NCBI RefSeq assembly: GCF_001808955.1 | Contig: NZ_KV795252.1 | Coordinates: 18,369 to 69,726 of the forward strand | Origin: Rothia sp. HMSC078H08 | GTDB taxonomy: Bacteria; Actinomycetota; Actinomycetes; Actinomycetales; Micrococcaceae | Length of the DNA: 51,358 nucleotides | Direction: 5' to 3' | Part shown: positions 17,281-25,821 of the stretch, one piece after another | Layout: every line of letters begins with the position of its first letter | How positions within the stretch are numbered: position 1 is the stretch's first letter | Notes under the pieces: generated by a model | What the model saw: the letters and a program-made list of their open reading frames with translations, nothing else | Told to the model about the DNA's origin: nothing | Databases searched by the model: none | Program-made: the position numbers and the translations under genes

Positions 17281-17295
17281 TATCGCGTTCACACT

Positions 17296-17439
17296 CTAAA
17301 GCTCAGAATCCTGAGCTTCAGCAGCAGCATCGAGAGCATCCAAATCCGGATGACGGTGCAGGTTCAGCAGAGCCAAACCCAGGCCACCCCAAATAATCAG
17401 GATTGCCACAATGAGCATCACAATTGCGGAGAAAGACAT
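17296..17439 (-). CDS. metS: MetS-like small subunit of NSS transporter
   Basis: A 47-residue single-span membrane protein (SFSAIVMLIVAILIIWGG, then a short hydrophobic run), with a polar acidic C-terminus ending AQDSEL. In Corynebacterium MetS is needed together with MetP for methionine/alanine uptake. The ATG lies 8 bases after the metP stop codon, and AGGAG overlaps that stop, so translation is probably coupled. Confidence 0.88.
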   Translation of the reverse strand: MSFSAIVMLIVAILIIWGGLGLALLNLHRHPDLDALDAAAEAQDSEL

Positions 17440-17447
17440 GAGGGCTC

Positions 17448-19031
17448 CTAACGGGTAATGGTCGAATCAACGTGGCCGTGCTCCACCTGACCGGCAATCA
17501 CCGGAGGCGCCGGAGGCTCTTCAGCCGCACGAGACTTCTTCGACCAGGGCAAGAGAGAAACAACAATTGCGCCAACCAGCAGGAGTGCGCTCATACCCCA
17601 ACCGAAAATAGCCAGCATATCTGCCGGGTAACCCTCATAGGGGGTTACCACAAGCTTAATAACGCTCTGAATCAGGGAGTAGCCCAGAACCAGCGGGGTC
17701 ACGACAGCCAGCAGAATCATCCAGATCTTGCCAGCCTTGATGGAGGAGTAGCGGTTCAGGTGCTCAGCCAGAGCCGGCAGTGCACGCACCACGTAGGAGA
17801 CCACGATGATAGCGCACAGGCCAGCAGCCAGAATACCGAAGAGGTTCACGAAGTTATCGAGAATATCCAGCACGTACAGACCGGTGGTAGTCGGCATCAG
17901 CAACAGCGAAATCAGAGCCATCGGAACAATCACCAGAATGGTAGATGCCAGACGGGACGTCGCGAACTTATCCTGAATACCAGCGATAATCACCTCAAGA
18001 ATCGAAATGAGGGAGGTGAAACCAGCAAAGAGCAGGGAGCCAAAGAAGAGGATACCGATCAGCACGCCGCCGGGAGCCTGAGAAATAATGGTCGGGAACG
18101 CAATGAACGCCAGGCCAATACCGCTGGTTGCAACCTCGCTCACCTGGGTGCCAGCAGCCTGAGCCATAAAGCCCAGAGCAGCGAACACACCGATACCCGC
18201 CAGAAGCTCAAAACCGGAGTTCGCGAAACCAACCACAGCACCGGAACCGGTCAGGTCAGTCTTAGGCTTCAGGTAGGAGGAGTAGGTAATCATAATACCG
18301 AAGCCAATGGACAGGGAGTAGAAAATCTGACCGTAGGCAGCAACCCACACATCCGGGTTAGCCAGGGAGTCCCAGCTAGGGGTGAACAGAGCATTCAGAC
18401 CATCGGCCGCACCGGGCAGGGTCAGCGAGTAAATCACCAGACCAACAAACATGACCAGCAGCAGCGGGATAAAGATGATATTGGCTGCACCCACACCCTT
18501 CTGAACGCCCAGAGCCATCACAGCAAGCAGGACGCCCCACACGAGAACCATGGGGATCAGGACGTTCATGTTGAAGTCCAGGGAGACACCGGGGGTTTCT
18601 GCGACCTTCAGGAACTCGCCATTGAAGAACGCCTTCGGGTTATCGCCCCACTCATTGGTGAAGGAGAAAACCATGTAACGCAGCGACCACGCCACAATAG
18701 CGGCGTAGTAGATAGCAATCACGAAGTTAATACCCATGTGCCACCAGCCGATGAACTCGGTCTTACGGTTCAGACGGCGGAAAGCAAGCGGGGACGACGC
18801 ACGCGCACGGTGACCGATAGCGTAGTCAAAGAAAAGGAAGGTCAGACCGGCGGTTAGCAGGGCGACAATGTAGGGAATCATGAAGGCGCCGCCGCCGTTA
18901 TCAAATGCGATGTAGGGGAAACGCCAAATATTGCCCAGACCAACAGCAGAACCGATGGCGGCAAAGATAAAGACGCGACGGCTAGAGAAGCCTTCGCGCT
19001 TCGTGGGCGCCTTAGGGGTAGATGCTCCCAT
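17448..19031 (-). CDS. metP: Sodium-dependent methionine/alanine transporter MetP (NSS family)
   Basis: A 527-residue sodium:neurotransmitter-symporter family protein with about 12 transmembrane helices. The sodium and substrate region AAIGSAVGLGNIWRFPY in helix 1 is intact, preceded by REGFSSRRVF. Pairing with the small subunit MetS points to methionine and small-neutral amino-acid uptake, as in Corynebacterium; specificity is inferred. The ATG at 19031 has GAGG about ten bases upstream; the longer frame to 19139 lacks a site. An AAGGT/ACCTT palindrome cluster lies about 170 bases upstream. Confidence 0.9.
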   Translation of the reverse strand: MGASTPKAPTKREGFSSRRVFIFAAIGSAVGLGNIWRFPYIAFDNGGGAFMIPYIVALLTAGLTFLFFDYAIGHRARASSPLAFRRLNRKTEFIGWWHMGINFVIAIYYAAIVAWSLRYMVFSFTNEWGDNPKAFFNGEFLKVAETPGVSLDFNMNVLIPMVLVWGVLLAVMALGVQKGVGAANIIFIPLLLVMFVGLVIYSLTLPGAADGLNALFTPSWDSLANPDVWVAAYGQIFYSLSIGFGIMITYSSYLKPKTDLTGSGAVVGFANSGFELLAGIGVFAALGFMAQAAGTQVSEVATSGIGLAFIAFPTIISQAPGGVLIGILFFGSLLFAGFTSLISILEVIIAGIQDKFATSRLASTILVIVPMALISLLLMPTTTGLYVLDILDNFVNLFGILAAGLCAIIVVSYVVRALPALAEHLNRYSSIKAGKIWMILLAVVTPLVLGYSLIQSVIKLVVTPYEGYPADMLAIFGWGMSALLLVGAIVVSLLPWSKKSRAAEEPPAPPVIAGQVEHGHVDSTITR

Positions 19032-19198
19032 AGTTGTAAACCTCGAATGTGTGGGGACGCGGATGGTTGGTGCGAGAATAACCCGTCGGGGTGGTTGGGC
19101 TCTGCTCGCGTCCAGAAATAGTAAACGGCTCTCCAACACGGGTTGGGCGTGGGAGCCGTCAAGCGCCGGAGGGGTGGATGTGCACCTCGGACATGCCT

Positions 19199-19219
19199 AT
19201 AAGGTTTACCTTAAAGGTA
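19199..19219 (-). promoter_or_regulatory. Candidate operator/promoter upstream of metP
   Basis: The stretch AAGGTTTACCTTAAAGGTA (19201-19219) contains two overlapping palindromes: AAGGT-TT-ACCTT and TACCTT-A-AAGGTA. It lies in a generally GC-rich spacer. A TATAGG hexamer next to it could be the -10 on the minus strand. Confidence 0.4.
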
Positions 19220-19316
19220 GGGGCCGGTCAAGGAGACCCCAGCATACGGAACTTTTCGGGAGGCAGGGGCTGCGCCCAGCTCTCCCAAAAACCGGCGCTG
19301 ACTAGCCGTAACACAG

Positions 19317-19356
19317 AAAAACCCCGCCGAATCCGGGCAGATTCAGCGGGGGTTTT
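19317..19356 (-). terminator. Terminator of polyprenyl diphosphate synthase gene
   Basis: AAAACCCCGCCGAATC pairs with GATTCAGCGGGGGTTTT around a 6-base loop, with a good T-run on the minus strand, 53 bases past the stop at 19410. Confidence 0.85.
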
Positions 19357-19409
19357 GAAGTATGAGACACCTGGAGTCATTAGACTCGGGTACACGCTAC
19401 ACGGCGAGT

Positions 19410-20471
19410 TTAGCCCTCGCGGTGAACCACAGCGTGAGCGAAGGACTCCAGCGCAGCCTTCGCGGTGGACTCGGGCAGCGGAGCAATCGCGGCGATTGCG
19501 CGGTCCGCCCAGTCGTAGGCGATCTGCCATGCTTCCTGGGTGACCGGGTGGGCGGCGAGCGCCTCCACGGCTGCATCCAGTGCCTCGTCGGAGCTGAGGT
19601 CGGCATCCAGCAGTGCACGAACCTTGATAGCAGATTCGTCGCCGGCAGCTACCGCACGGTCCAGCAGGATGGTCGGCAGAGTGGGCACACCCTCGCGCAG
19701 GTCGGTGCCGCGGGTCTTACCGCTGGTCTTGCCGTCGCTAACGATGTCGATCACGTCGTCAGCCAGCTGGAATGCCACGCCCACCAGCTCGCCGTACGCC
19801 TTGACCATGGAGATGACTTCCTCGGAGGCACCCGAAAGCAGGGAGCCGTACTCGCCGGCGGCGGCAATCAGGGAGCCGGTCTTGCCCTCAATGACGGCAA
19901 TGTAGTGGTCGAGCAGGTCCTGACCCTCGCGGGGGCCGGTGGTTTCGAAGAGCTGGCCGAGCACCAGGCGCTCGAAGGTCTGGGACTGAATCTTCATGGG
20001 GCGGGTACCCAGCTCGGACACCAGCAGGGATGCTCGGGAGAAGATCAGGTCGCCGGTCAGAATTGCGACGGAGTTACCCCAAATCATCTGGGCACTGTCC
20101 ACACCGCGGCGCTTGGGAGCATCATCCATGACGTCGTCGTGGTAGAGGGTTGCCAGGTGGGTCAGCTCAACGACCACGGCGGCTTCGATGACCTCATCGT
20201 TGATTTCGCCGTCGACTGCTGCCGAGAGCAGCGCCAGCAGGGGACGCACGCGCTTACCGCCCGCGGAGAGCAGGTGGCGGGATGCGACATCCGCCAGGTG
20301 ATCGGTCTGGGCGATTGCTTCAGCCAGGCGCTCCTCAATACGCGCGAGGGAGGAGAGAATCTGCGGACCCAGCTTGGGGTCGGCGGCGATGAGTTCAAAG
20401 CCCGCGGGAAGCTTCAGGTCGAGGTCTCCCAGCAGGTCGGTTGCGGCAATGGGCTGCTCTGCGTTGCTCAC
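19410..20471 (-). CDS. Polyprenyl diphosphate synthase (menaquinone side chain)
   Basis: A 353-residue trans-isoprenyl diphosphate synthase. The first aspartate-rich motif is DDVMD at residues 112-116, followed by KRR, and the second is DDVID at 238-242. GGKRVRP at about 71 binds the diphosphate. It condenses isopentenyl units into the long chain that MenA attaches to dihydroxynaphthoate. Exact chain length cannot be read from sequence by eye. The start is GTG with GAAG-type purines upstream. It lies 54 bases downstream of menG on the same strand, an operon matching their shared pathway. Confidence 0.92.
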   Translation of the reverse strand: MSNAEQPIAATDLLGDLDLKLPAGFELIAADPKLGPQILSSLARIEERLAEAIAQTDHLADVASRHLLSAGGKRVRPLLALLSAAVDGEINDEVIEAAVVVELTHLATLYHDDVMDDAPKRRGVDSAQMIWGNSVAILTGDLIFSRASLLVSELGTRPMKIQSQTFERLVLGQLFETTGPREGQDLLDHYIAVIEGKTGSLIAAAGEYGSLLSGASEEVISMVKAYGELVGVAFQLADDVIDIVSDGKTSGKTRGTDLREGVPTLPTILLDRAVAAGDESAIKVRALLDADLSSDEALDAAVEALAAHPVTQEAWQIAYDWADRAIAAIAPLPESTAKAALESFAHAVVHREG

Positions 20472-20525
20472 GGTGTCTTCTATCTTCTTGGTGTTGGTGT
20501 CTTCGGTGGTGTGTGAACGCGGTGT

Positions 20526-21257
20526 CTATGCGTTGTGTGCTTCAGACTTGAAACCGCGGTGAATGGCGACGATGCCGCCGGTGAGGTTGCGGTACTGCAC
20601 GGAGGTGAAGCCCGCCTCTTTGAATTTCTGCGCCAGTTCCTGCTGGTTGGGCCAGGTGATGATGGACTCGGCGAGGTATTCGTAGGATTCGGGGTTGGAG
20701 GAGATTGCGCGGGCAATCGGCGGGATTGCCTTCATGATGTAGTTCTTGTAGACCGCGCCGAAGGGGGCGAAGGTCGGGGTGGAGAACTCCAGGACGACGA
20801 TGCGTCCGCCGGGCTTGAGTACGCGGTAAATTTCGCTCAGTGCCTTGGGGTAGTTGGCGACGTTGCGCAGACCGTAGGACATGGTCACTGCGTCGAAGGT
20901 TTCGTCGTCAAAGGGTAGGGCGGTGACGTCTGCCTGTACGAAGGTCATGTCGGGGCGGCGGCGGCGGCCCACATCCAGCATGCCTTCGGAGAGGTCTGCT
21001 GCGATGACGTCCACGCCGGCGTCGGCGAAGGGTTCGGAGGAGACTCCGGTGCCTGCGGCTACGTCCAGTACTTTCTGGCCGGGGTGCGCGTCTACGGCGG
21101 CGACTGCCTGCTTGCGCCAGTAGATGTGCTGGCCGAGGGAGAGGATGCCGTTCATGAGGTCGTAGCGTTCGGCTACGGTATCGAACATGGCGGCGATGTC
21201 GCTGGTTTTCTTGTCTAGGGTTGCGCGGGTTGCGCGGGTGTTCTTCTCTGCGTTCAC
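20526..21257 (-). CDS. menG: Demethylmenaquinone methyltransferase
   Basis: A 243-residue SAM-dependent methyltransferase of the UbiE/MenG family, the last step of menaquinone synthesis. It shows MFDTVAERYDLMNGILSLGQ, the SAM motif VLDVAAGTGV, ALPFDDETFDAVTMSYGLRN, and the C-terminal GGIVAIHRGFK. I chose the GTG at 21257, near the start of family homology. A longer frame to 21500 would add 81 residues of AT-rich, unlikely sequence. A weak -10 like CACAAT ends 7 bases before the GTG. It is followed by the prenyl synthase. Confidence 0.92.
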   Translation of the reverse strand: MNAEKNTRATRATLDKKTSDIAAMFDTVAERYDLMNGILSLGQHIYWRKQAVAAVDAHPGQKVLDVAAGTGVSSEPFADAGVDVIAADLSEGMLDVGRRRRPDMTFVQADVTALPFDDETFDAVTMSYGLRNVANYPKALSEIYRVLKPGGRIVVLEFSTPTFAPFGAVYKNYIMKAIPPIARAISSNPESYEYLAESIITWPNQQELAQKFKEAGFTSVQYRNLTGGIVAIHRGFKSEAHNA

Positions 21258-21374
21258 GCTCTCAATTGTGGCATGGAGGTTACTAGATTCGATAGTTGGG
21301 TAAACCGTAGTAGTGTCGCGCGGTGCGTTAAGGTGCGTTCTGAAGTGGTTTTCGAGTCGCAAATTCGGGGTTTT

Positions 21375-21468
21375 ATTCAGTTTTTGGGAGTGTGAATTAT
21401 CCATATTCAGCAAAAATTTATGAATATTTATGTATATGCTTGCATTTTTTAACATAGGCGCGCACAAT
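21375..21468 (+). promoter_or_regulatory. Promoter and repeated half-sites of amino-acid ABC operon
   Basis: A promoter TTGCAT (21440-21445), 17-base spacer and CACAAT (21463-21468) lies 45 bases before the lipoprotein ATG. Just upstream, in unusually AT-rich DNA, four five-base half-sites alternate: ATTCA (21375), TGAAT (21393), ATTCA (21405), TGAAT (21421). They resemble ARG-box halves, but the spacing differs from the classic box. Confidence 0.45.
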
Positions 21469-21512
21469 AGACCATAGATTTCATAGAGCACACCCCACAC
21501 AGGAGCATCCCA

Positions 21513-22352
21513 ATGAACACCGCATCCCTCAAGAAGGCATCCCTTAAGCCCCTCGCACTGCTGGCAGTGCTACCCCTGGCACTGACCGGCTGCGTCTCCA
21601 CCGCCAACGAGAACTCAGACGCCAACGGCGAGGTCACCCTCGTCAAGTCCGGCACCCTCAGCGTCTGCACCAACACCCCCTACAAGCCCTTCGAATACGA
21701 AGAAAACGGCACCATCGTCGGCCTGGACGCAGACATCGCCAACGCTATCGCCTCCGACCTGGGTGTGAAGGCTCAGCTGACCTCCATCAGCTTCGAGGGC
21801 CTGGATTCCGGTACCGGCCTGGCCACTGGTCAGTGCGATATCGCCCTGGCGGGCATCGGCGTGACCGATGAACGTAAGAGCAAGATGGAATTCACCACCG
21901 TCTACTTCGACGACAACCTGGCAATCTTGGTCCCCAAGGGTTCCTCCATCACCTCCGCAGCAGATTTGAAGGGCGTGGCTGTTGGTGCCCAGCAGGCAAC
22001 CAGTGGTGAAACCTACGCCAAGGAAAACGGCGCAGAGGTCATCCAGTACGAAGACACCTCCCTCATGTTCTCCGCTCTGAAGACCGGTCAGGTCAAGGCA
22101 GTCGCAGCGAACCTCTCCGTGGTTTCCGAGGCACTGACCAACGACCCGGACTCCTTCAAGATTGCCTACCAGGATTCCGAGAACACCGAGCAGATTGCCG
22201 CAGCAGTTTCCTCCAACAACAAGGCACTGCTGACCAAGGCAAACGCCACCATCGCCAAGCTCAAGGAAAACGGCGAACTCGACAAGATGAAGGCCAAGTG
22301 GGTTGGTGCCACTTCCTCCACCTCCGCGAGCGCCTCTTCCTCCGCTTCCTAA
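21513..22352 (+). CDS. Amino-acid ABC transporter substrate-binding lipoprotein
   Basis: A 279-residue periplasmic-binding-protein family 3 lipoprotein. A signal peptide ends in the lipobox LTGC (cysteine at about residue 27). The mature part shows GTLSVCTNTPYKPFEY, GLDADIANAIASDLGV, and ALKTGQVKAVAANLSVVSEAL, the pattern for polar or basic amino acids or glutamine. A Ser/Thr/Ala-rich tail ends the protein. AGGAG lies seven bases before the ATG. It is the first gene of a three-gene operon with permease and ATPase; the excess of binding protein is probably set by the hairpin that follows. Confidence 0.92.
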   Translation: MNTASLKKASLKPLALLAVLPLALTGCVSTANENSDANGEVTLVKSGTLSVCTNTPYKPFEYEENGTIVGLDADIANAIASDLGVKAQLTSISFEGLDSGTGLATGQCDIALAGIGVTDERKSKMEFTTVYFDDNLAILVPKGSSITSAADLKGVAVGAQQATSGETYAKENGAEVIQYEDTSLMFSALKTGQVKAVAANLSVVSEALTNDPDSFKIAYQDSENTEQIAAAVSSNNKALLTKANATIAKLKENGELDKMKAKWVGATSSTSASASSSAS

Positions 22353-22355
22353 GCA

Positions 22356-22425
22356 TCTAGCCGGTTAGCCTCTCCCCCAATTCAGGAGTACCCTTATTAC
22401 TTTTGGGTTGGGGGATTCTCCGGCC
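22356..22425 (+). other. Intercistronic hairpin after the binding-protein gene
   Basis: GCCGG...CTCTCCCCCAA and TTGGGGGATTCTCCGGC can pair across about 30 bases in the 132-base gap before the permease gene. It may reduce downstream expression or protect the upstream mRNA, as is common in such operons. Confidence 0.4.
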
Positions 22426-22484
22426 TCTACCCTTGTGAGCGTATAAAACGCTCTTGACCGAACAGCACACGGATAAGAAAGCGC

Positions 22485-23288
22485 ATGTCCTCTAAACTCT
22501 CACCCCGTCAGAAGCAGAAGCTCTTCCGCTACGCACAGTACGCCCTTCTGGCAGTTATCGCTCTGGCAACCATTCTTTTGGCTGACTGGAAGACCCTCAG
22601 CCAGCAGGTATTCAACCTGGACGTTGCGGCTGCCCAGTTCCCCGACGTCATCACCGTGGCGTTGAAGAACACCCTGCTGTACACCACCTTGGGCTTCATC
22701 GTGGGCCTCTCCGGCGGTCTGCTGCTGGCGCTCATGCGTATTTCCTCTATCGCTCCCTACCGTTGGATTGCGACCCTGTACGTGGAGCTTTTCCGCGGCA
22801 TCCCGGCGCTGCTGGTCTTCTTCGCGTTCGGTTACGGTATTCCCCTGGCGTTCAAGATCCGCTTCGTGGATAACCTGATTCCGGTGACCCTGTCCCTGGG
22901 TATGGTTTCGGCTGCTTACATTAGTGAGGTTCTGCGTGCGGGCCTGCAGGCGATCCCGAAGGGCCAGATGGAGGCGGCACGCTCCCTGGGTATGTCCCAC
23001 ACTCGCGCGATGATTTCGATCATTATTCCTCAGGCGTTCCGCGTTGTTCTGCCCCCGCTGACCAACGAGGTTATCCTGCTGACCAAGGACTCCTCCCTAG
23101 TGTACCTGCTGGGTGTGACGGTTTCTCAGTACGAGCTGGCGAAGTTCGGCCGTGAGGGCCTGACCGCCGCTAACGCGGGCCTGACTCCCCTGGTGGTTGC
23201 GGGTCTGTGCTACCTGATTATCACTGTTCCGCTGGGCCAGCTCTCCGCATACTTTGAGCGCCGCACCCAGCTTGCGGGCCGCAAGTAA
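22485..23288 (+). CDS. Amino-acid ABC transporter permease
   Basis: A 267-residue HisM/GlnP-type permease with about five transmembrane helices. The cytoplasmic coupling loop EVLRAGLQAIPKGQMEAARS-LGMS, which docks the ATPase, is intact. It begins with a basic N-terminus (SPRQKQKLFRY). It is the second gene of the operon. Confidence 0.92.
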   Translation: MSSKLSPRQKQKLFRYAQYALLAVIALATILLADWKTLSQQVFNLDVAAAQFPDVITVALKNTLLYTTLGFIVGLSGGLLLALMRISSIAPYRWIATLYVELFRGIPALLVFFAFGYGIPLAFKIRFVDNLIPVTLSLGMVSAAYISEVLRAGLQAIPKGQMEAARSLGMSHTRAMISIIIPQAFRVVLPPLTNEVILLTKDSSLVYLLGVTVSQYELAKFGREGLTAANAGLTPLVVAGLCYLIITVPLGQLSAYFERRTQLAGRK

Positions 23289-23321
23289 GCGCAACGACAG
23301 ATACGGATTACGGAAGATACT

Positions 23322-24101
23322 ATGACTGTTTCAACTTCATCCATGGCCGCCTCCTCGGTGCGCATTTCTAACCTGCACAAGTCCTACGGCAAGGTTCAGG
23401 TTCTCAAGGGCATTGACATGCAGGTCGAGCCGGGCGAGGTCGTGTGCCTCATCGGCCCTTCGGGTTCCGGTAAGTCCACCCTGCTGCGTTGCGTGAACCT
23501 GCTAGAGGAGCCGAACGACGGCACCATCATGGTGGGCGATACCGAGGTCACCGACCCGGACGTAGACATTAACCGCGTGCGTACCCACATGGGTATGGTG
23601 TTCCAGCAGTTCAACCTGTTCGGTCACCTGAACATCCTGGATAACTGCACGATTGCTCAGATTAAGGTTCTGGGCCGTTCCAAGGCTGAGGCGGAGGCGG
23701 TTGCCCTCGAACAGCTCGCCAAGGTTGGTCTGGAGGGCAAGGAAGACCGCTTCCCGGCTCAGCTGTCCGGTGGTCAGCAGCAGCGTGTGGCTATTGCGCG
23801 TGCGCTGTCCATGAACCCGGACCTGATGCTCTTCGATGAGCCGACCAGTGCGCTCGACCCGGAGATGGTCGGCGAGGTTCTGAGCATTATGCGCAACCTT
23901 GCTGACGAGGGCATGACCATGATCGTGGTGACCCACGAGATGGCGTTCGCCCGCGAGGTCGCCGATAAGGTCGTCTTCATGGCCGATGGCGTGGTCGTGG
24001 AGGAGGGTCCCGCCGATCAGGTGATTGGCAACCCCCAGCACGAACGTACTCAGGCTTTCTTGGCGCGCGTGCTCGATCCGACCCACGCCGTAGTAGACTA
24101 G
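23322..24101 (+). CDS. Amino-acid ABC transporter ATP-binding protein
   Basis: A 259-residue GlnQ/HisP-type ATPase: Walker [11 protein letters not shown]-loop MVFQQFNLF, signature LSGGQQQR, Walker B LMLFDEP, and switch histidine in VVTHEMAF. It energises uptake through the permease at 22485. It is the last gene of the operon, closed by a strong terminator. The ATG at 23322 follows a weak GGAAGA site by about ten bases. Confidence 0.95.
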   Translation: MTVSTSSMAASSVRISNLHKSYGKVQVLKGIDMQVEPGEVVCLIGPSGSGKSTLLRCVNLLEEPNDGTIMVGDTEVTDPDVDINRVRTHMGMVFQQFNLFGHLNILDNCTIAQIKVLGRSKAEAEAVALEQLAKVGLEGKEDRFPAQLSGGQQQRVAIARALSMNPDLMLFDEPTSALDPEMVGEVLSIMRNLADEGMTMIVVTHEMAFAREVADKVVFMADGVVVEEGPADQVIGNPQHERTQAFLARVLDPTHAVVD

Positions 24102-24121
24102 TACTAGCTCTTGAAAAACGT

Positions 24122-24175
24122 AGCGGGCGGTGCTGTACGAAACATTCTGTTTCGCGCAGCACCGCCCGCTTTTTA
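24122..24175 (+). terminator. Terminator of amino-acid ABC operon
   Basis: AGCGGGCGGTGCTG pairs with CAGCACCGCCCGCT, followed by TTTTT. The loop contains a smaller GAAACA/TGTTTC hairpin. Confidence 0.9.
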
Positions 24176-24202
24176 ATGCTCTAGGTCGCGGCTATTTCGG
24201 TT

Positions 24203-25036
24203 CTAGAAGATACGGCGCGCCACCTTGTCAAAGAGACGGTCCGGCAGCACGGTATGCAGGAACACGGAGGGCTTAGCCCCGAAACCCACCAGGTAGCGGG
24301 TCTTGGGGCGGCGCGCCTCCAGGGCTCGCAGAATAGCGTTAGAGATAACCTTGGGCTCTGAGAGGTTGGAGGAGGGCGAGTAGAGCCTACGCATATTTGC
24401 CGCAACCCGCTGCGCCTGAGCCGCGTAGACACCGTTTTGGGAGGACTCCTCGAGGTGGTCTGCCGCGATGAGTCCCCAGGGGGTTTTGATGCCGCCGGGC
24501 TCGATAATGACCACGTCAATACCGAACTCTTCAACTTCCATGCGCAGTGCATCGCTGAACGCTTCGAGGGCGTACTTGGTGGCGTGGTACCAGGATCCGA
24601 GGGGCATCGTAATACGCCCCGCCATTGAGGAGATGTTCAGGATGCGCCCACTGCCCCGTGCGCGCATATGCGGCAACACCAGCTGGGTGAGGCGCGCGAG
24701 GCCAAAGAGGTTCACCTCGAACTGGCGGCGCACCTCGTCGATGGGGACATCTTCAATGGCGCCGTAGGATCCGTAGCCTGCATTGTTGATGAGCACGTCA
24801 ATGCGACCTTCTGCGTCAATAATCTGCTGTACGGCGGCTTCCATGGATGCTTCATCGGTAACGTCCAGGCTCAGCGCTTTCACGCCCTCGGAGGCGAGCT
24901 CTTCAATCTTCTCAACGCGGCGGGCGGCACCGTAGACGGTGTAGCCGTAGCGCACCAGTAGCGGCGCCACGTCGTAGCCGATACCCGAGCTGGCGCCGGT
25001 GAGAAGAACGACGGGGCGTTGCAGGGACTTGGGCAT
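24203..25036 (-). CDS. SDR family oxidoreductase
   Basis: A 277-residue classical short-chain dehydrogenase/reductase. The cofactor loop is TGASSGIG (about residue 14), the NNAG motif is present, and the active-site serine and YHATK (Tyr-x-x-x-Lys) are intact. The basic AARR after the second strand suggests NADP(H). Substrate is unknown. AAAGGA lies about six bases before the ATG. It is monocistronic on the minus strand. Confidence 0.88.
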   Translation of the reverse strand: MPKSLQRPVVLLTGASSGIGYDVAPLLVRYGYTVYGAARRVEKIEELASEGVKALSLDVTDEASMEAAVQQIIDAEGRIDVLINNAGYGSYGAIEDVPIDEVRRQFEVNLFGLARLTQLVLPHMRARGSGRILNISSMAGRITMPLGSWYHATKYALEAFSDALRMEVEEFGIDVVIIEPGGIKTPWGLIAADHLEESSQNGVYAAQAQRVAANMRRLYSPSSNLSEPKVISNAILRALEARRPKTRYLVGFGAKPSVFLHTVLPDRLFDKVARRIF

Positions 25037-25183
25037 TGCGTATCCTTTCGGGTTGCTCCCTGTGAGGTTAGCGGGAGTGTACTTCTCAGAGTACGCCCGC
25101 GCGGGGGTGTACGAGCGTGCAGGAAGCTCAGGGCGTAGCCTGAGGGTATTCTCACCGGCATATGTGAGGGCAGAAGGACAGAG

Positions 25184-25225
25184 AAAAAGCTCGCCGCGGC
25201 ATCCTGTGCAGATGCGGCGGCGAGC
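25184..25225 (-). terminator. Terminator of cupin gene
   Basis: On the minus strand GCTCGCCGCCGCAT pairs with ATGCCGCGGCGAGC and is followed by TTTTTC. Confidence 0.85.
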
Positions 25226-25229
25226 TAAT

Positions 25230-25274
25230 GTTTTGAGGTCGGGGGTTTTGGGGTCAGGGGTTTTGGGGTCGGGG
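25230..25274 (+). repeat. 15-bp tandem repeat, three units
   Basis: Three adjacent units GTTTTG(A/G)GGTC(G/A)GGG lie at 25230-25244, 25245-25259 and 25260-25274, between the cupin stop codon and its terminator. Confidence 0.85.
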
Positions 25275-25275
25275 A

Positions 25276-25653
25276 TTAGACCTCTTCAACGTCAATATTG
25301 ACCTTGGGTTCGGGGTGCGATTCACCGGTCAGCATGGTCACCAGCAGGGTGGAGTCCTTCACGGCGCGCAGGGAGTGCAACAGCTTGGCGGTCACGTGAA
25401 TCGGCTTGCCGGGCACCAGGGTAATATCGCGGTCCTTCACATGGAAAATCACCTCGCCCTTGAGCACCTGCACGAAGATGGGGTGCACGCTGTGGTGCTC
25501 GTGCCAGGACTGGCCTGCAGCCAGTTCCATGAGGGTCAGGTTGCCGCCGTCGGCATCAACGATCTTGCGGGCCTGGGGCTTATCTTCAAAGGGGGTCAGC
25601 GCTTCGGTGAGCTGGGGGAATACGAGGACGCGGCCTTCATGGGTACCTGCCAT
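25276..25653 (-). CDS. Cupin domain protein
   Basis: A 125-residue single-domain cupin. The first motif region includes GQSWHEHHSVHPIFVQVLKG (metal-binding histidines with the following glutamate) and the second motif includes PGKPIHVTAKLLHSLRAV. It resembles small cupins that bind metals or small ligands; no reaction can be assigned. I chose the ATG at 25653 with AAAGG eight bases upstream, rather than the ATG at 25698. The upstream DNA is strikingly AT-rich. Confidence 0.82.
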   Translation of the reverse strand: MAGTHEGRVLVFPQLTEALTPFEDKPQARKIVDADGGNLTLMELAAGQSWHEHHSVHPIFVQVLKGEVIFHVKDRDITLVPGKPIHVTAKLLHSLRAVKDSTLLVTMLTGESHPEPKVNIDVEEV

Positions 25654-25689
25654 GGTACGCACCTTTCTCTTCAGGGGTGAGTGAAAGGG

Positions 25690-25760
25690 GGTGCGCAACC
25701 CCCTCCCTAATATTGGTATTAAAAATACTAAATTTCTTATATTGTATTCCCCTCCCCGCG
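25690..25760 (-). promoter_or_regulatory. AT-rich promoter region of cupin gene
   Basis: Between two GC-rich flanks lies about 50 bases of AT-rich DNA with the palindrome GTATTAAAAATAC and several TATA-like hexamers (TATAAG, TAATAT). It is a likely promoter with an operator; the exact -10 was not fixed. Confidence 0.4.
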
Positions 25761-25821
25761 CCGGGACAATGCCTCAGCTCACACCGAGCTGAAACACCCC
25801 GAGCAGGGAGGGGAACAACGT

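Noticed and set aside
17472..18857. 461-residue plus-strand open frame
   Set aside because: It is antisense to metP, is very rich in Gln, His and Asn, and has no family pattern.
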